Below, piece by piece: positions 7,369 to 14,230 of a stretch of 31,664 bases of DNA; within the stretch, counting starts at the first letter, position 1; every line of letters begins with the position of its first letter. The DNA is from VRUE01 sp035698885 (lineage in GTDB: Bacteria; Actinomycetota; Thermoleophilia; Solirubrobacterales; 70-9), in NCBI GenBank assembly GCA_035698885.1, contig DASSBJ010000027.1, forward strand, positions 1-31,664, written 5' to 3'. The notes beneath the pieces were generated by a model, which worked only from the letters and a program-made list of their open reading frames with translations, was not told the origin of the DNA and did no database searches. A program made the translations under genes and the position numbers.

Positions 7369-8460
7369 TCAGACCGAATATACGGAGGCGGCCGGTGCCC
7401 GTCGCAGGTGCGAGCGGTCGAGCTCGCCGGGCGAGGCGCAGCCGCAGAGCGCCAGCGTCAGCTCGAGCTCGGAGCGCAGCAGCTCGAGCACCTGGCGGGC
7501 ACCGGCCTCGCCGCCGGCGGCGAGGCCCCACAGGGCGGGCCGGCCGACCATCACCGCGTCGGCGCCGAGCGCCAGCGCGATCGCCACGTCGACCCCGCGG
7601 CGGATGCCGCCGTCGACCAGCACGGCGCCGCGCCCTTCAACCGCGTCGACGACGTCGGGCAGCGCCTCGGCGCTCGCCAGACAGCGGTCGAGCTGCCGCC
7701 CGCCGTGGTTGGAGACGACGACGCCGGCGGCGCCGCGCTCGATCGCCCGCGCGCCGTCCTCGCCGCTCAACACGCCCTTGACCAGGACAGGCACGGGACA
7801 CTCGGCGGCCAGCTCCTCCAGGTAGTCCCAGGTCAGCGCCGGCTGCATCAGCGCGAAGGTCTCCTCGATCGTCACCGCGCGCGAGGAGCCAAGCGCCTCT
7901 TCGACGCTCGGCACGCCGAGCTTCTCGGGGATCGCGAAGCCGCTGCGCCGGTCGCGCTCGCGGTTGCCGCCGCGCGGCGCGTCCACGGTCACGACGATCG
8001 CCTCGTAGCCGCAGTCGCAGGCCTCCTCGACCATCGCCCGCGTAACCGCCTCGTCGCGGAAGCAGTAGAGCTGGAACCAGCGGCTGCCCCCGGGGGCAGC
8101 CTCGGCCACCTGCCGCGGTCGCAGCGTCGCCAGGGTCGAGACGCACATCGCCGTCCCCACCGCCGCGGCCGCCCGCGCCATCGCCGCCTCCCCCTCCGGG
8201 TCGACCAGCCCCTGATAGGCGACCGGCGCGATCAGCACCGGCATCGAGACCTCGTCGCCGAGCAGCTCCACCGCGGTCCGCCACTCGTCCAGCCCGGCCA
8301 GCACCCGCGGCCGCAATCGCCATCCCCGCCAGGCCGCCACGTTCTCCCGCAGCGTCAGCTCATCTCCGGCTCCGCCGAAGAAGTACCCGGCGACCCCGCC
8401 ATCGAGCTTCTCCGCCGCGACCCGCTCGAAGTCGGCGACAGTGATCGCGTCGTCAGGCAC
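7369..8460 (-). CDS. FMN-dependent alpha-hydroxy acid oxidase/dehydrogenase
   Basis: A 363-residue TIM-barrel flavoenzyme of the glycolate oxidase/lactate dehydrogenase family. It oxidises an L-2-hydroxy acid to the 2-oxo acid, using oxygen or the electron transport chain as acceptor. All key residues are visible: Tyr26 in GYFFGGAGDE, Tyr132 in FQLY, Asp160 in TVDAP, Lys228 and the catalytic His252/Arg255 in SNHGGRQLD, then the phosphate-binding DGGIRRGVDVAIALALGADAVMVGRP. Length is normal for the family. It starts at GTG 8460 and is the first gene of the minus-strand operon running to 851. The substrate (lactate, glycolate, mandelate or other) cannot be assigned. Confidence 0.92.
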   Translation of the reverse strand: MPDDAITVADFERVAAEKLDGGVAGYFFGGAGDELTLRENVAAWRGWRLRPRVLAGLDEWRTAVELLGDEVSMPVLIAPVAYQGLVDPEGEAAMARAAAAVGTAMCVSTLATLRPRQVAEAAPGGSRWFQLYCFRDEAVTRAMVEEACDCGYEAIVVTVDAPRGGNRERDRRSGFAIPEKLGVPSVEEALGSSRAVTIEETFALMQPALTWDYLEELAAECPVPVLVKGVLSGEDGARAIERGAAGVVVSNHGGRQLDRCLASAEALPDVVDAVEGRGAVLVDGGIRRGVDVAIALALGADAVMVGRPALWGLAAGGEAGARQVLELLRSELELTLALCGCASPGELDRSHLRRAPAASVYSV

Positions 8461-8497
8461 GCCAGCACCCTAGACAAATATCCAGGGGGAGATTCCG

Positions 8498-8546
8498 CCG
8501 CTGTGTCGCCTTATGTGTCCCATAGACGCAAAAGGCGACACAGCGG
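8498..8546. repeat. Left palindrome of the DUF559 gene
   Basis: Bases 8498-8512 and 8532-8546 form a perfect 15-bp inverted repeat (CCGCTGTGTCGCCTT and complement). After an A-A mismatch, 8514-8519 pairs with 8525-8530 (one G-T), leaving a five-base loop. The ATG of the DUF559 gene (8513) lies within it. The core GCGACACAGCGG recurs at the right end of the gene. Confidence 0.85.
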
Positions 8547-9466
8547 ACTGGGCGATCGCGCGCTTGGCGGCGCGCCAATACGGCGTAGCTTCGGCTGCGC
8601 AGTTGCTGCGGGCCGGGTTGACCTGGGATTCGCTTCGGGGACGGGCGCGATCGGGGCGGTTCCACCGAGTACATCGGGGCGTCTACGCGATTGGGCATCC
8701 GGGCCTCGCCGTCGAGGGTCGCTGGATGGCGGCGATCCTCGCCTGCGGCAATGGTCGGGGCGACGACGAGGGCGTACCACCGCAGAAGTCGCTCGACCTT
8801 TGGGGGGCTGCGCTCAGCCATCGCAGCGCGGCGGAACTCTGGGGACTCCTACCCACAGCTGGCAAACGCATCCAAGTCTCTGCACCGGGCACTGGCGGGA
8901 AACGACGCCGGGAGGGTGTCCATGTGCATCGCTCTCGCACGCTGACCGCCGAGGCCGTGACTGACCAGCGCGGCATCCCTGTGACCGACCCCGCACGGAC
9001 TATCGCCGACCTGCGCCTCGCCACCAAGACCAAGGGGTGCTCGGCGACAATCTCACCGCGGGAACTGCGGCGGGCGATCCGGCAGGCGTCGGTGCTCGGC
9101 CTTCAAATAGACGGGTCCAATGGCCCGGATCGGACTCGCAGCGAGTTGGAGGGCGATTTCTTGCGCCTCTGCAAGAGGCACGCCCTTCCGACACCCGAGG
9201 TCAATGTCCGCGTGGACTCCTTCCTAGTCGATTTCCTCTGGCGAGACCGAAACCTGGTCGTGGAAACCGATGGCTACCGCTATCACCGGGGTAAGGCGGC
9301 ATTCGAGGATGACCGCCAACGTGACCTGCGTCTCAAGTCGCTGGGCTACGAGGTGCTCCGTCTCTCATTTAGGCAGGTGAAACACGAACCCCGCCAGACC
9401 GCCGAGGCGATGCGCACCCTGCTCTTCCCCGTCAGCGAGCCTGTGTCGCGTTTTGGGCCTGCATGA
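8513..9466 (+). CDS. AbiEi-like N-terminal domain / DUF559 endonuclease-fold protein
   Basis: A 317-residue protein. Residues 14-60 form a winged-helix segment like that of type IV antitoxins (AbiEi): IARLAARQYGVASAAQLL followed by GRFHRVHRGVYAIGH. The middle has the linker LSHRSAAELWGLLP and VTDPARTIADL. The C-terminus (about 225-300) is a DUF559/Vsr-type restriction-endonuclease fold with the putative metal ligands Asp240 (FLVDFLW) and Glu251-x-Asp253 (VVETDGYRYH). No AbiEii toxin partner lies beside it. The gene starts (ATG 8513) inside one long palindrome and stops (TGA 9464-9466) inside the loop of a related one. It is the only plus-strand gene in this part of the window. Whether it cuts DNA, acts as a repressor or both is unknown. 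Confidence 0.85.
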   Translation: MCPIDAKGDTADWAIARLAARQYGVASAAQLLRAGLTWDSLRGRARSGRFHRVHRGVYAIGHPGLAVEGRWMAAILACGNGRGDDEGVPPQKSLDLWGAALSHRSAAELWGLLPTAGKRIQVSAPGTGGKRRREGVHVHRSRTLTAEAVTDQRGIPVTDPARTIADLRLATKTKGCSATISPRELRRAIRQASVLGLQIDGSNGPDRTRSELEGDFLRLCKRHALPTPEVNVRVDSFLVDFLWRDRNLVVETDGYRYHRGKAAFEDDRQRDLRLKSLGYEVLRLSFRQVKHEPRQTAEAMRTLLFPVSEPVSRFGPA

Positions 9467-9483
9467 CCTAAAACGCGACACAG
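9441..9483. repeat. Right palindrome of the DUF559 gene
   Basis: CTGTGTCGCGTTTT (9441-9454) is the exact reverse complement of 9470-9483, extended inward by a G-T and two G-C pairs. The gene's TGA lies in the loop. It resembles the left palindrome in its outer half (CTGTGTCGC) and repeats GCGACACAGCGG at 9475-9486. It could also work as a terminator, but there is no strong T-run straight after the stem. Confidence 0.85.
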
Positions 9484-9486
9484 CGG

Positions 9487-9862
9487 GACTTTTTGCTTGA
9501 GTCGCAGCTTCGCCGGCGCCAAAATCGAACGCCCCGTCGACGGCGATGCGATAGGTGACGCCGGCTTCAACGGCAAACGTCGCGTTCACAGGCGCGCCTG
9601 GACCTACGGGCACCGGTGTGAGCGCGTCCACTGCGCCGCCCGAATTGATGCCGAGCAGAGGCGCCCAGCCGCAGCACGCCGTGATGCGAGCCGTTCCCCA
9701 CATCGGCGGAGTCCACGTGTACCAGACCGAGGCGCCACCCCGATCGCCGCCATGGTCGGGCTCCCCGGCCTGCTTGGTTGCGCCCCAGGTGTATCCGGGG
9801 GCCGAGGCCCGATAGACGTGATCTTCACCGGGCTGTCCCTGGACCCCGCCAAGGAGCGCTAT
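9487..9862 (-). pseudogene. Fragment of a secreted-protein beta-domain (PPC-like)
   Basis: The minus-strand frame below an in-frame TGA (9865-9863) encodes one recognisable domain of about 100 residues with no start codon at its beginning. Its segments include GATKQAGEPDHGGD, GASVWYTWTPP, GTARITACCG, AVDALTPV and AVEAGVTYRIAVDGAFDFG. This resembles the repeated beta-sandwich domains of large secreted or cell-wall proteins in actinobacteria, in which GASVWYxWT and TYRIAVDG recur. The reading frame then runs into the right palindrome and out of similarity. It looks like a decayed remnant cut at the border of the palindrome-bracketed gene. The closest later ATG is at 9703, inside the domain, so a functional short protein is unlikely. 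Confidence 0.6.
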
Positions 9863-9877
9863 TCAGGCGGGTGAGGA

Positions 9878-9914
9878 CACCGCCGGACGCTGCTTTGCAG
9901 CCGTCACGGCGGTG
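9878..9914 (-). terminator. Strong hairpin downstream of hppA
   Basis: CACCGCCG (9878-9885) pairs with CGGCGGTG (9907-9914). Inside it, GAC pairs with GTC and GCTGC with GCAGC around a TTT loop, with single unpaired bases at 9902 and 9906. This 16-bp stem sits about 30 bases past the hppA stop in its transcription direction. It has no T-tract, as is frequent for GC-rich actinobacterial terminators. Confidence 0.5.
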
Positions 9915-9944
9915 CCACAGACTGACGAGGGGCCTCCCCGCCGG

Positions 9945-12032
9945 CTAGAAATGGACGATCGGGATGATCAGGATCGCGACGATGTTGGCGACCTTGATCA
10001 TCGGGTTGATCGCCGGGCCGGCCGTGTCCTTGTAGGGGTCGCCGACGGTGTCGCCGGTGACCGAGGCGGCGTGGGCCTCGGAGCCCTTGCCGCCGTGAGC
10101 CCCGTCCTCGATCAGCTTCTTCGCGTTGTCCCAGGCGCCGCCGCCGGCCGTCATCGAGATCGCGGCGAAGAGGCCGACGACGATCACGCCGATCAAGAGG
10201 CCGCCGAGCGCGTCGACGCTGAGCAGACCGACGACCACCGGAACCGCGATCGGGATCAGCGCCGGCAGGATCATCTCCTTCTGCGCCGCCAGGGTGACGA
10301 TGCTGACCGTCTTGCCGTAGTCGGGTTTTTCGGTCCCCTCCATGATTCCCGGGTGCTGGCGGAACTGCTCGCGCACCTGTTCGACCACCTGGCCGCCGGC
10401 GCGGCCGACCGCCTCGATCGCGAAGGCCGCAAACAGATAGACCATCATCCCGCCGACGATCAGGCCGATCAGCACGTCGGGCGACGAGAGGTTGAACAGG
10501 CCGTTGAGGTCGAAGCCGGCAGGCGCCTCGCCGGCGAGTTCGCTCTTGAAGGCCGCGAACAGGACCAGGGCGGCGAGAGCGGCGGAGCCGATCGCGTAGC
10601 CCTTGGTCACCGCCTTGGTCGTGTTGCCGACCGCGTCGAGCGGGTCGGTGACGTTGCGCACCTCCTCCGGCAGCTCCGCCATCTCGGCGATGCCGCCGGC
10701 GTTGTCGGTGATCGGCCCGAAGGCGTCGAGGGCGACGATCAGGCCGCAGAGCGAGAGCTGCGCCATCACGGCGATGCCGATGCCGTAGATGCCGGCGAGC
10801 TCGTTCGCCGCGAGGATCGCCAGCGCGATCACCAGCGCCGGCGCGGCGGTCGCCTGGAAGCCCTGGGCGAGGCCCTGGATGATGTTCGTCGCGTGACCCG
10901 TCTCCGAGGCGTCGGCGATCGTCTTCACCGGGCGGAAGCGGGTCGAGGTGTAGTAGTCGGTGATCACGAAGAGCAGCGCCGTGACGGCGACGCCGATCAC
11001 CGCGCAGAGCCACAGATCGGTGCTGGTGATCGCCTGCGAGGCGGTGCTGAGGCCGAGCCGCACCGAATCGTCCATCAGCCACTTGGTGATCGGGTAGAAG
11101 GCGGCGATCGAGAGCACGCCGGAGACGACCATGCCGGTGTACAGGGCGCCCTCGACTCTGTCGGATTTGGTCCGCACGGAAAGCGCGCCGATGATCGAGG
11201 CGATGATCGCGACGGCGCCGATCACCAACGGGTAGATCGCCACGTTGGCGGCGAATTCGCCGCCCGAACCGGTGAAGGTGAGCACGCCGAGCAGCATCAC
11301 GGCGACCGAGGTGACCGCGTAGGTCTCGAACAGGTCGGCGGCCATGCCGGCGCAGTCGCCGACGTTGTCGCCGACGTTGTCGGCGATCACCGCCGGGTTG
11401 CGCGGGTCGTCCTCGGGGATCCCGGCCTCGACCTTGCCGACCAGGTCGGCGCCGACGTCGGCGGCCTTGGTGAAGATGCCGCCGCCGAGCCGGGCGAAGA
11501 CGGAGATCAGCGAGCCGCCGAAGCCGAGCCCGACGAGCGCGTCGACGGCCTCCTTGTCGCTGGAGCCGGTCAGCACCAGCAGGCCGTAGTAGCCGGCGAC
11601 GCCGAACAGCGCCAGGCCGACGACGAGCAGGCCGGTGACCGAACCGCCCTTGAAGGCGACGTCGAGCGCCGGCGGCACGCCGCCGCGAGCGGCCTCGGCG
11701 ACGCGGGCGTTGGCCCGAACCGAGAGGTTCATCCCGATGAAGCCGGCCGCGCCGGAGAGGGCGCCGCCGAGCACGAAGCCGAGCGCCGTCTTGTAGTCCT
11801 GCAGGATCCAGAGCAGGATCGCGACCGGCACCGCCACCGCGGCGATGATCGTGTACTGGCGGCGCAGGTAGGCGCTGGCGCCTTCCTGCACGGCGCCGGA
11901 AATCTCCTGCATCCGGTCGTTGCCGGGCGAGCGCGCGAGCAGGCGCTGGGTGATGACAAGTCCGTAGACAACTGCGGCGCCGGCGCAGACGAGCGCGACG
12001 ACGACTCCGTATTCGGTCAAGAAGCTGGTCAA
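9945..12032 (-). CDS. hppA: Membrane-bound H+-translocating pyrophosphatase, K+-independent type
   Basis: A 695-residue integral membrane pump that couples pyrophosphate hydrolysis to proton export, with about 16 hydrophobic helices. The catalytic loop DVGADLVGKVEAGIPEDDP (about residues 190-208) is followed by NPAVIADNVGDNVGDCAGMAADLFE, and the C-terminal pair of motifs is GGGAWDNAKK and TGDTVGDPYKDTAGPA. In GNTTKAVTKGYAIGSA a Lys replaces the Ala of K+-dependent enzymes, with Thr three residues later, the signature of the K+-independent class. The start is a TTG at 12032 with a strong GGAGGA seven bases upstream; no better ATG or GTG exists. It saves energy by recovering the PPi released in biosynthesis. 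Confidence 0.95.
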   Translation of the reverse strand: MTSFLTEYGVVVALVCAGAAVVYGLVITQRLLARSPGNDRMQEISGAVQEGASAYLRRQYTIIAAVAVPVAILLWILQDYKTALGFVLGGALSGAAGFIGMNLSVRANARVAEAARGGVPPALDVAFKGGSVTGLLVVGLALFGVAGYYGLLVLTGSSDKEAVDALVGLGFGGSLISVFARLGGGIFTKAADVGADLVGKVEAGIPEDDPRNPAVIADNVGDNVGDCAGMAADLFETYAVTSVAVMLLGVLTFTGSGGEFAANVAIYPLVIGAVAIIASIIGALSVRTKSDRVEGALYTGMVVSGVLSIAAFYPITKWLMDDSVRLGLSTASQAITSTDLWLCAVIGVAVTALLFVITDYYTSTRFRPVKTIADASETGHATNIIQGLAQGFQATAAPALVIALAILAANELAGIYGIGIAVMAQLSLCGLIVALDAFGPITDNAGGIAEMAELPEEVRNVTDPLDAVGNTTKAVTKGYAIGSAALAALVLFAAFKSELAGEAPAGFDLNGLFNLSSPDVLIGLIVGGMMVYLFAAFAIEAVGRAGGQVVEQVREQFRQHPGIMEGTEKPDYGKTVSIVTLAAQKEMILPALIPIAVPVVVGLLSVDALGGLLIGVIVVGLFAAISMTAGGGAWDNAKKLIEDGAHGGKGSEAHAASVTGDTVGDPYKDTAGPAINPMIKVANIVAILIIPIVHF

Positions 12033-12067
12033 GTTCGATTCCTCCGTCGGTTTAAGCGGCGCGGGAG

Positions 12068-12073
12068 TCTATA
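12068..12073 (-). promoter_or_regulatory. Possible -10 element of hppA
   Basis: TATAGA on the minus strand lies 36 bases before the TTG start of hppA, in the 70-base gap behind the ligase gene. No good -35 hexamer is found at 16-18 bases. The assignment rests on the -10 match and position only. Confidence 0.3.
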
Positions 12074-12102
12074 AGGGCCTGCGGATAGCGCGTTTTCAGG
12101 TC

Positions 12103-13260
12103 TCAAGCGGCCTGTTTGGCGGCCGTGTACGTGCGGTGGGTCTCCTTCACCGCGTCGCGGTAGATGTCCTCTATCGCGATCCCCGCGTCCAGCGACTCGC
12201 GCGCCCGCTCGGCGCCATTGCGCTCGGGCAGCCGCGGCTCGATGCCGAGCGCCTCCCGCGCCGGCGCCGTCCACTCCAGCAACCGCTCCAGCGCCGCCCG
12301 CGCCTCGACCTCCTCGCCGCGGCGAAAGTCGATCATCCGGCCGCTCATCCCGTGGCGGACCGCCCGCCAGAGGTTCTCCTCGACCTCGCGGTCGCGCAGC
12401 GGCGCCCCTCCCGCCTCGTAGCCGCCGTCGTCGTAGTCGAGCGTCGCCTGCGCGATGCAGGCGGCGATCGTCGCCGCCAGCCCGAAGGACTCCTCGCCGC
12501 GCGTCTGCGCGTCGCAGATCCGCACCTCGACCGTGCCGAACTCATGGTGCGGGCGGACGCTCCACCACAGCTGCGTCGACTCGACCACGGTGCCGGTGCG
12601 CTGCAGCAGGGCGACGAACTCCGCGTAGCTGCGCCAGTCGACGAACGGGCTGGGGATGCCGCAGCGCGGGAAGACGCGGGTGAAGATCTCGGTGCGCACG
12701 GTGTGCAGCCCGGTGTCGCGGCGGTCGAGGAAGGGCGAGTTGGCCGAGGCGGCGAGCAGCAGCGGCAGCAGCTCGCGCAGCCGGTCGCAGACCGCGATCG
12801 CGCGGTCGGCTCCGCGCACCCCCATGTGCACGTGCAGGCTCCAGGTGTTGTTGCGCTGCGCGACATAGCCGAGTTCGGCGCGCAGGCGGTTGTAGTGGGG
12901 CGTGTCGATGATCCGCTGGTCGAGGTAGTCGGCCCACGGATGGGTGCCCATCGCCGCCAGCGCCAGCCCCATGCCGTCGACCAGCTCGAACAGCCGCCGG
13001 CGGCGCTCGTTCTGTGCCGCGACCGCGGCGGCGAAGTCGCTCGAGCGCCCCGAGCGGATCTCGATCTCCGAGGCGATCAGCTCGCCGGCCGCCGATCCGG
13101 CGAGCACCTCGTCCTTCTGGCACGCGGCATAGACCTCCTCGAAGCGGTGCTCCAGCTCCAGCGTCGCCGGGTCGAGAATCGCGAACTCCTCCTCGAGGCC
13201 GATCGTGAAATCGGTCGAAGACTCGAATCTCTCCCGAGCCAGGTCGAGGTCCATGGACAA
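12103..13260 (-). CDS. Carboxylate-amine ligase, YbdK / GCS2 family
   Basis: A 385-residue member of the glutamate-cysteine ligase family 2 (YbdK type), which joins a carboxylate such as glutamate to an amine such as cysteine with ATP. Visible motifs are the N-terminal FTIGLEEEFAILD (about 18-30), with metal-binding glutamates, GELIASEIEIRSG, the TWSLHVHMGV strand (about 139-148) and the late VRPHHEFGTVEVRICD. The product may be a gamma-glutamyl compound; actinobacteria of this kind often have several paralogues with unknown substrates. The start is the TTG at 13260, six bases after AAGGAG; an in-frame ATG at 13254 is the alternative. It lies 26 bases downstream of rex and is probably co-transcribed with it. 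Confidence 0.88.
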   Translation of the reverse strand: MSMDLDLARERFESSTDFTIGLEEEFAILDPATLELEHRFEEVYAACQKDEVLAGSAAGELIASEIEIRSGRSSDFAAAVAAQNERRRRLFELVDGMGLALAAMGTHPWADYLDQRIIDTPHYNRLRAELGYVAQRNNTWSLHVHMGVRGADRAIAVCDRLRELLPLLLAASANSPFLDRRDTGLHTVRTEIFTRVFPRCGIPSPFVDWRSYAEFVALLQRTGTVVESTQLWWSVRPHHEFGTVEVRICDAQTRGEESFGLAATIAACIAQATLDYDDGGYEAGGAPLRDREVEENLWRAVRHGMSGRMIDFRRGEEVEARAALERLLEWTAPAREALGIEPRLPERNGAERARESLDAGIAIEDIYRDAVKETHRTYTAAKQAA

Positions 13261-13286
13261 AGGGGGCTCCTTCGCGGGCGGGCGAT

Positions 13287-13958
13287 CTAGGTCAGGTAGA
13301 AGTAGAGCGCGTAGAGGAGGTCGACGGCGGGACTGGAGGTGTGCACCGTCACTTCCGGCGGCACCTGCAGCAGCTGCTCGGAGTAGTTGAAGATGATCCG
13401 CACCCCGGCCTCGACCAGCCGGTCGGCGACGGCCTGGGCGGCGGCGGCGGGGACGGCGAGCACGCCGACGACGATCTCCTGCTCGGCGACGATCCTCTCG
13501 AGCTCGCCGAAGTCGAGCACCTCGTGCTCGCCGACCTGCGTGCCGACCACGTGCGGGTCGATGTCGAACATCGCGACGACCTCGAAGCCATGGTCGGCGA
13601 AGATGTCGGAGCTGGCGATCGCCTGGCCGAGGTTGCCGGCGCCGAAGAGGGCGATGTTGTGCTGGCCGGAGGTGCGCAGGATCTTGCGGATCTCGGCGAC
13701 CAGCGACTCGATGTTGTAACCGACGCCGCGCTTGCCGAATTTCCCGAATCCCGAGAGGTCGCGGCGGATCTGCGTCGGGTTGATGTGCGTGTATTCGGAG
13801 AGTTCCTGCGAGGAGATCGTCTCGCGGCCCATCTTGCGCGCCTGCGTGAGCACCTGCAGGTAGCGGGAAAGCCGCGCCGCGACCCCGAGCGAGAGACGCT
13901 CGCCGTCGCCGATCAGGCCTGCCCCCACCTCAAGATCCTCCACCGCCGGGTCGATCAT
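13287..13958 (-). CDS. rex: Redox-sensing transcriptional repressor Rex
   Basis: A 223-residue repressor that senses the NADH/NAD+ ratio and releases DNA when NADH is high. The N-terminal winged helix (about 27-80) contains ARLSRYLQVL, SSQELSEYTHINPTQIRRDLSGFGKFGKRGVGYN. The C-terminal Rossmann domain has the NAD-binding ALFGAGNLGQAI (about 103-114) and ends with a swapped-helix segment VDLLYALYFYLT. The ATG at 13958 overlaps the glutaredoxin-like gene by 29 bases; a GTG at 13928 with GGAGG upstream gives a shorter, non-overlapping protein. Known Rex targets are respiration and fermentation genes. No clear Rex operator (TTGTG-N6-TTCACAA-like) was seen in the window. Confidence 0.93.
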   Translation of the reverse strand: MIDPAVEDLEVGAGLIGDGERLSLGVAARLSRYLQVLTQARKMGRETISSQELSEYTHINPTQIRRDLSGFGKFGKRGVGYNIESLVAEIRKILRTSGQHNIALFGAGNLGQAIASSDIFADHGFEVVAMFDIDPHVVGTQVGEHEVLDFGELERIVAEQEIVVGVLAVPAAAAQAVADRLVEAGVRIIFNYSEQLLQVPPEVTVHTSSPAVDLLYALYFYLT

Positions 13959-14202
13959 CGGCCCCCACAGTATCGAGCCGCGACCGAACGGAGGTTTGGT
14001 CCAGCACCAGCTCGGAGACGACCTCGCCGTTCAGCTCGAGTACCGGGATGCGCTCGAGCATCCGCCGCAGCAGTCCCTCGTCGCTCTCGATGTCGACCTC
14101 GTGCAGCTCGAAGCGGTAGCCCTCCTCGTGCAGGGCGGCGAGCTCCTCCAGCGCCTGCTCGCAGAGATGGCACCCCGGCCGCGAGTAGAGGACGAGAACC
14201 AC
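13930..14202 (-). CDS. Glutaredoxin-like thioredoxin-fold protein (DUF836 type)
   Basis: About 90 residues from the GTG at 14202. The opening VLVLYSRPGCHLCEQ carries a CxxC redox pair (Cys11 and Cys14) at the start of the first helix, followed by HEVDIESDEGLLRRMLERIPVLELNG with the cis-proline of the thioredoxin fold. It resembles the short glutaredoxin-like family next to rex or tsaD in other actinobacteria. A TTG at 14298 and an ATG at 14289 would extend it upstream into tsaD with a non-conserved leader. The GTG leaves 28 bases after the tsaD stop and is preferred. It probably reduces disulfides in the cytoplasm. Confidence 0.75.
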   Translation of the reverse strand: MVLVLYSRPGCHLCEQALEELAALHEEGYRFELHEVDIESDEGLLRRMLERIPVLELNGEVVSELVLDQTSVRSRLDTVGADDRPGGGGS

Positions 14203-14230
14203 ATTCGCGCCTCGCTCGCGGCGCGATGGA

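Noticed and set aside
2950..8964. Very long plus-strand open frame of about 2000 codons
   Set aside because: It is the antisense of several clear minus-strand genes. In high-GC DNA such mirror frames stay open; the translation is low-complexity Arg/Asp/Gly/Ala sequence with no domain.
8461..9900. A full AbiEi/AbiEii toxin-antitoxin operon
   Set aside because: Only the AbiEi-like N-domain is present, fused to DUF559. No nucleotidyltransferase (AbiEii) gene lies on either side.
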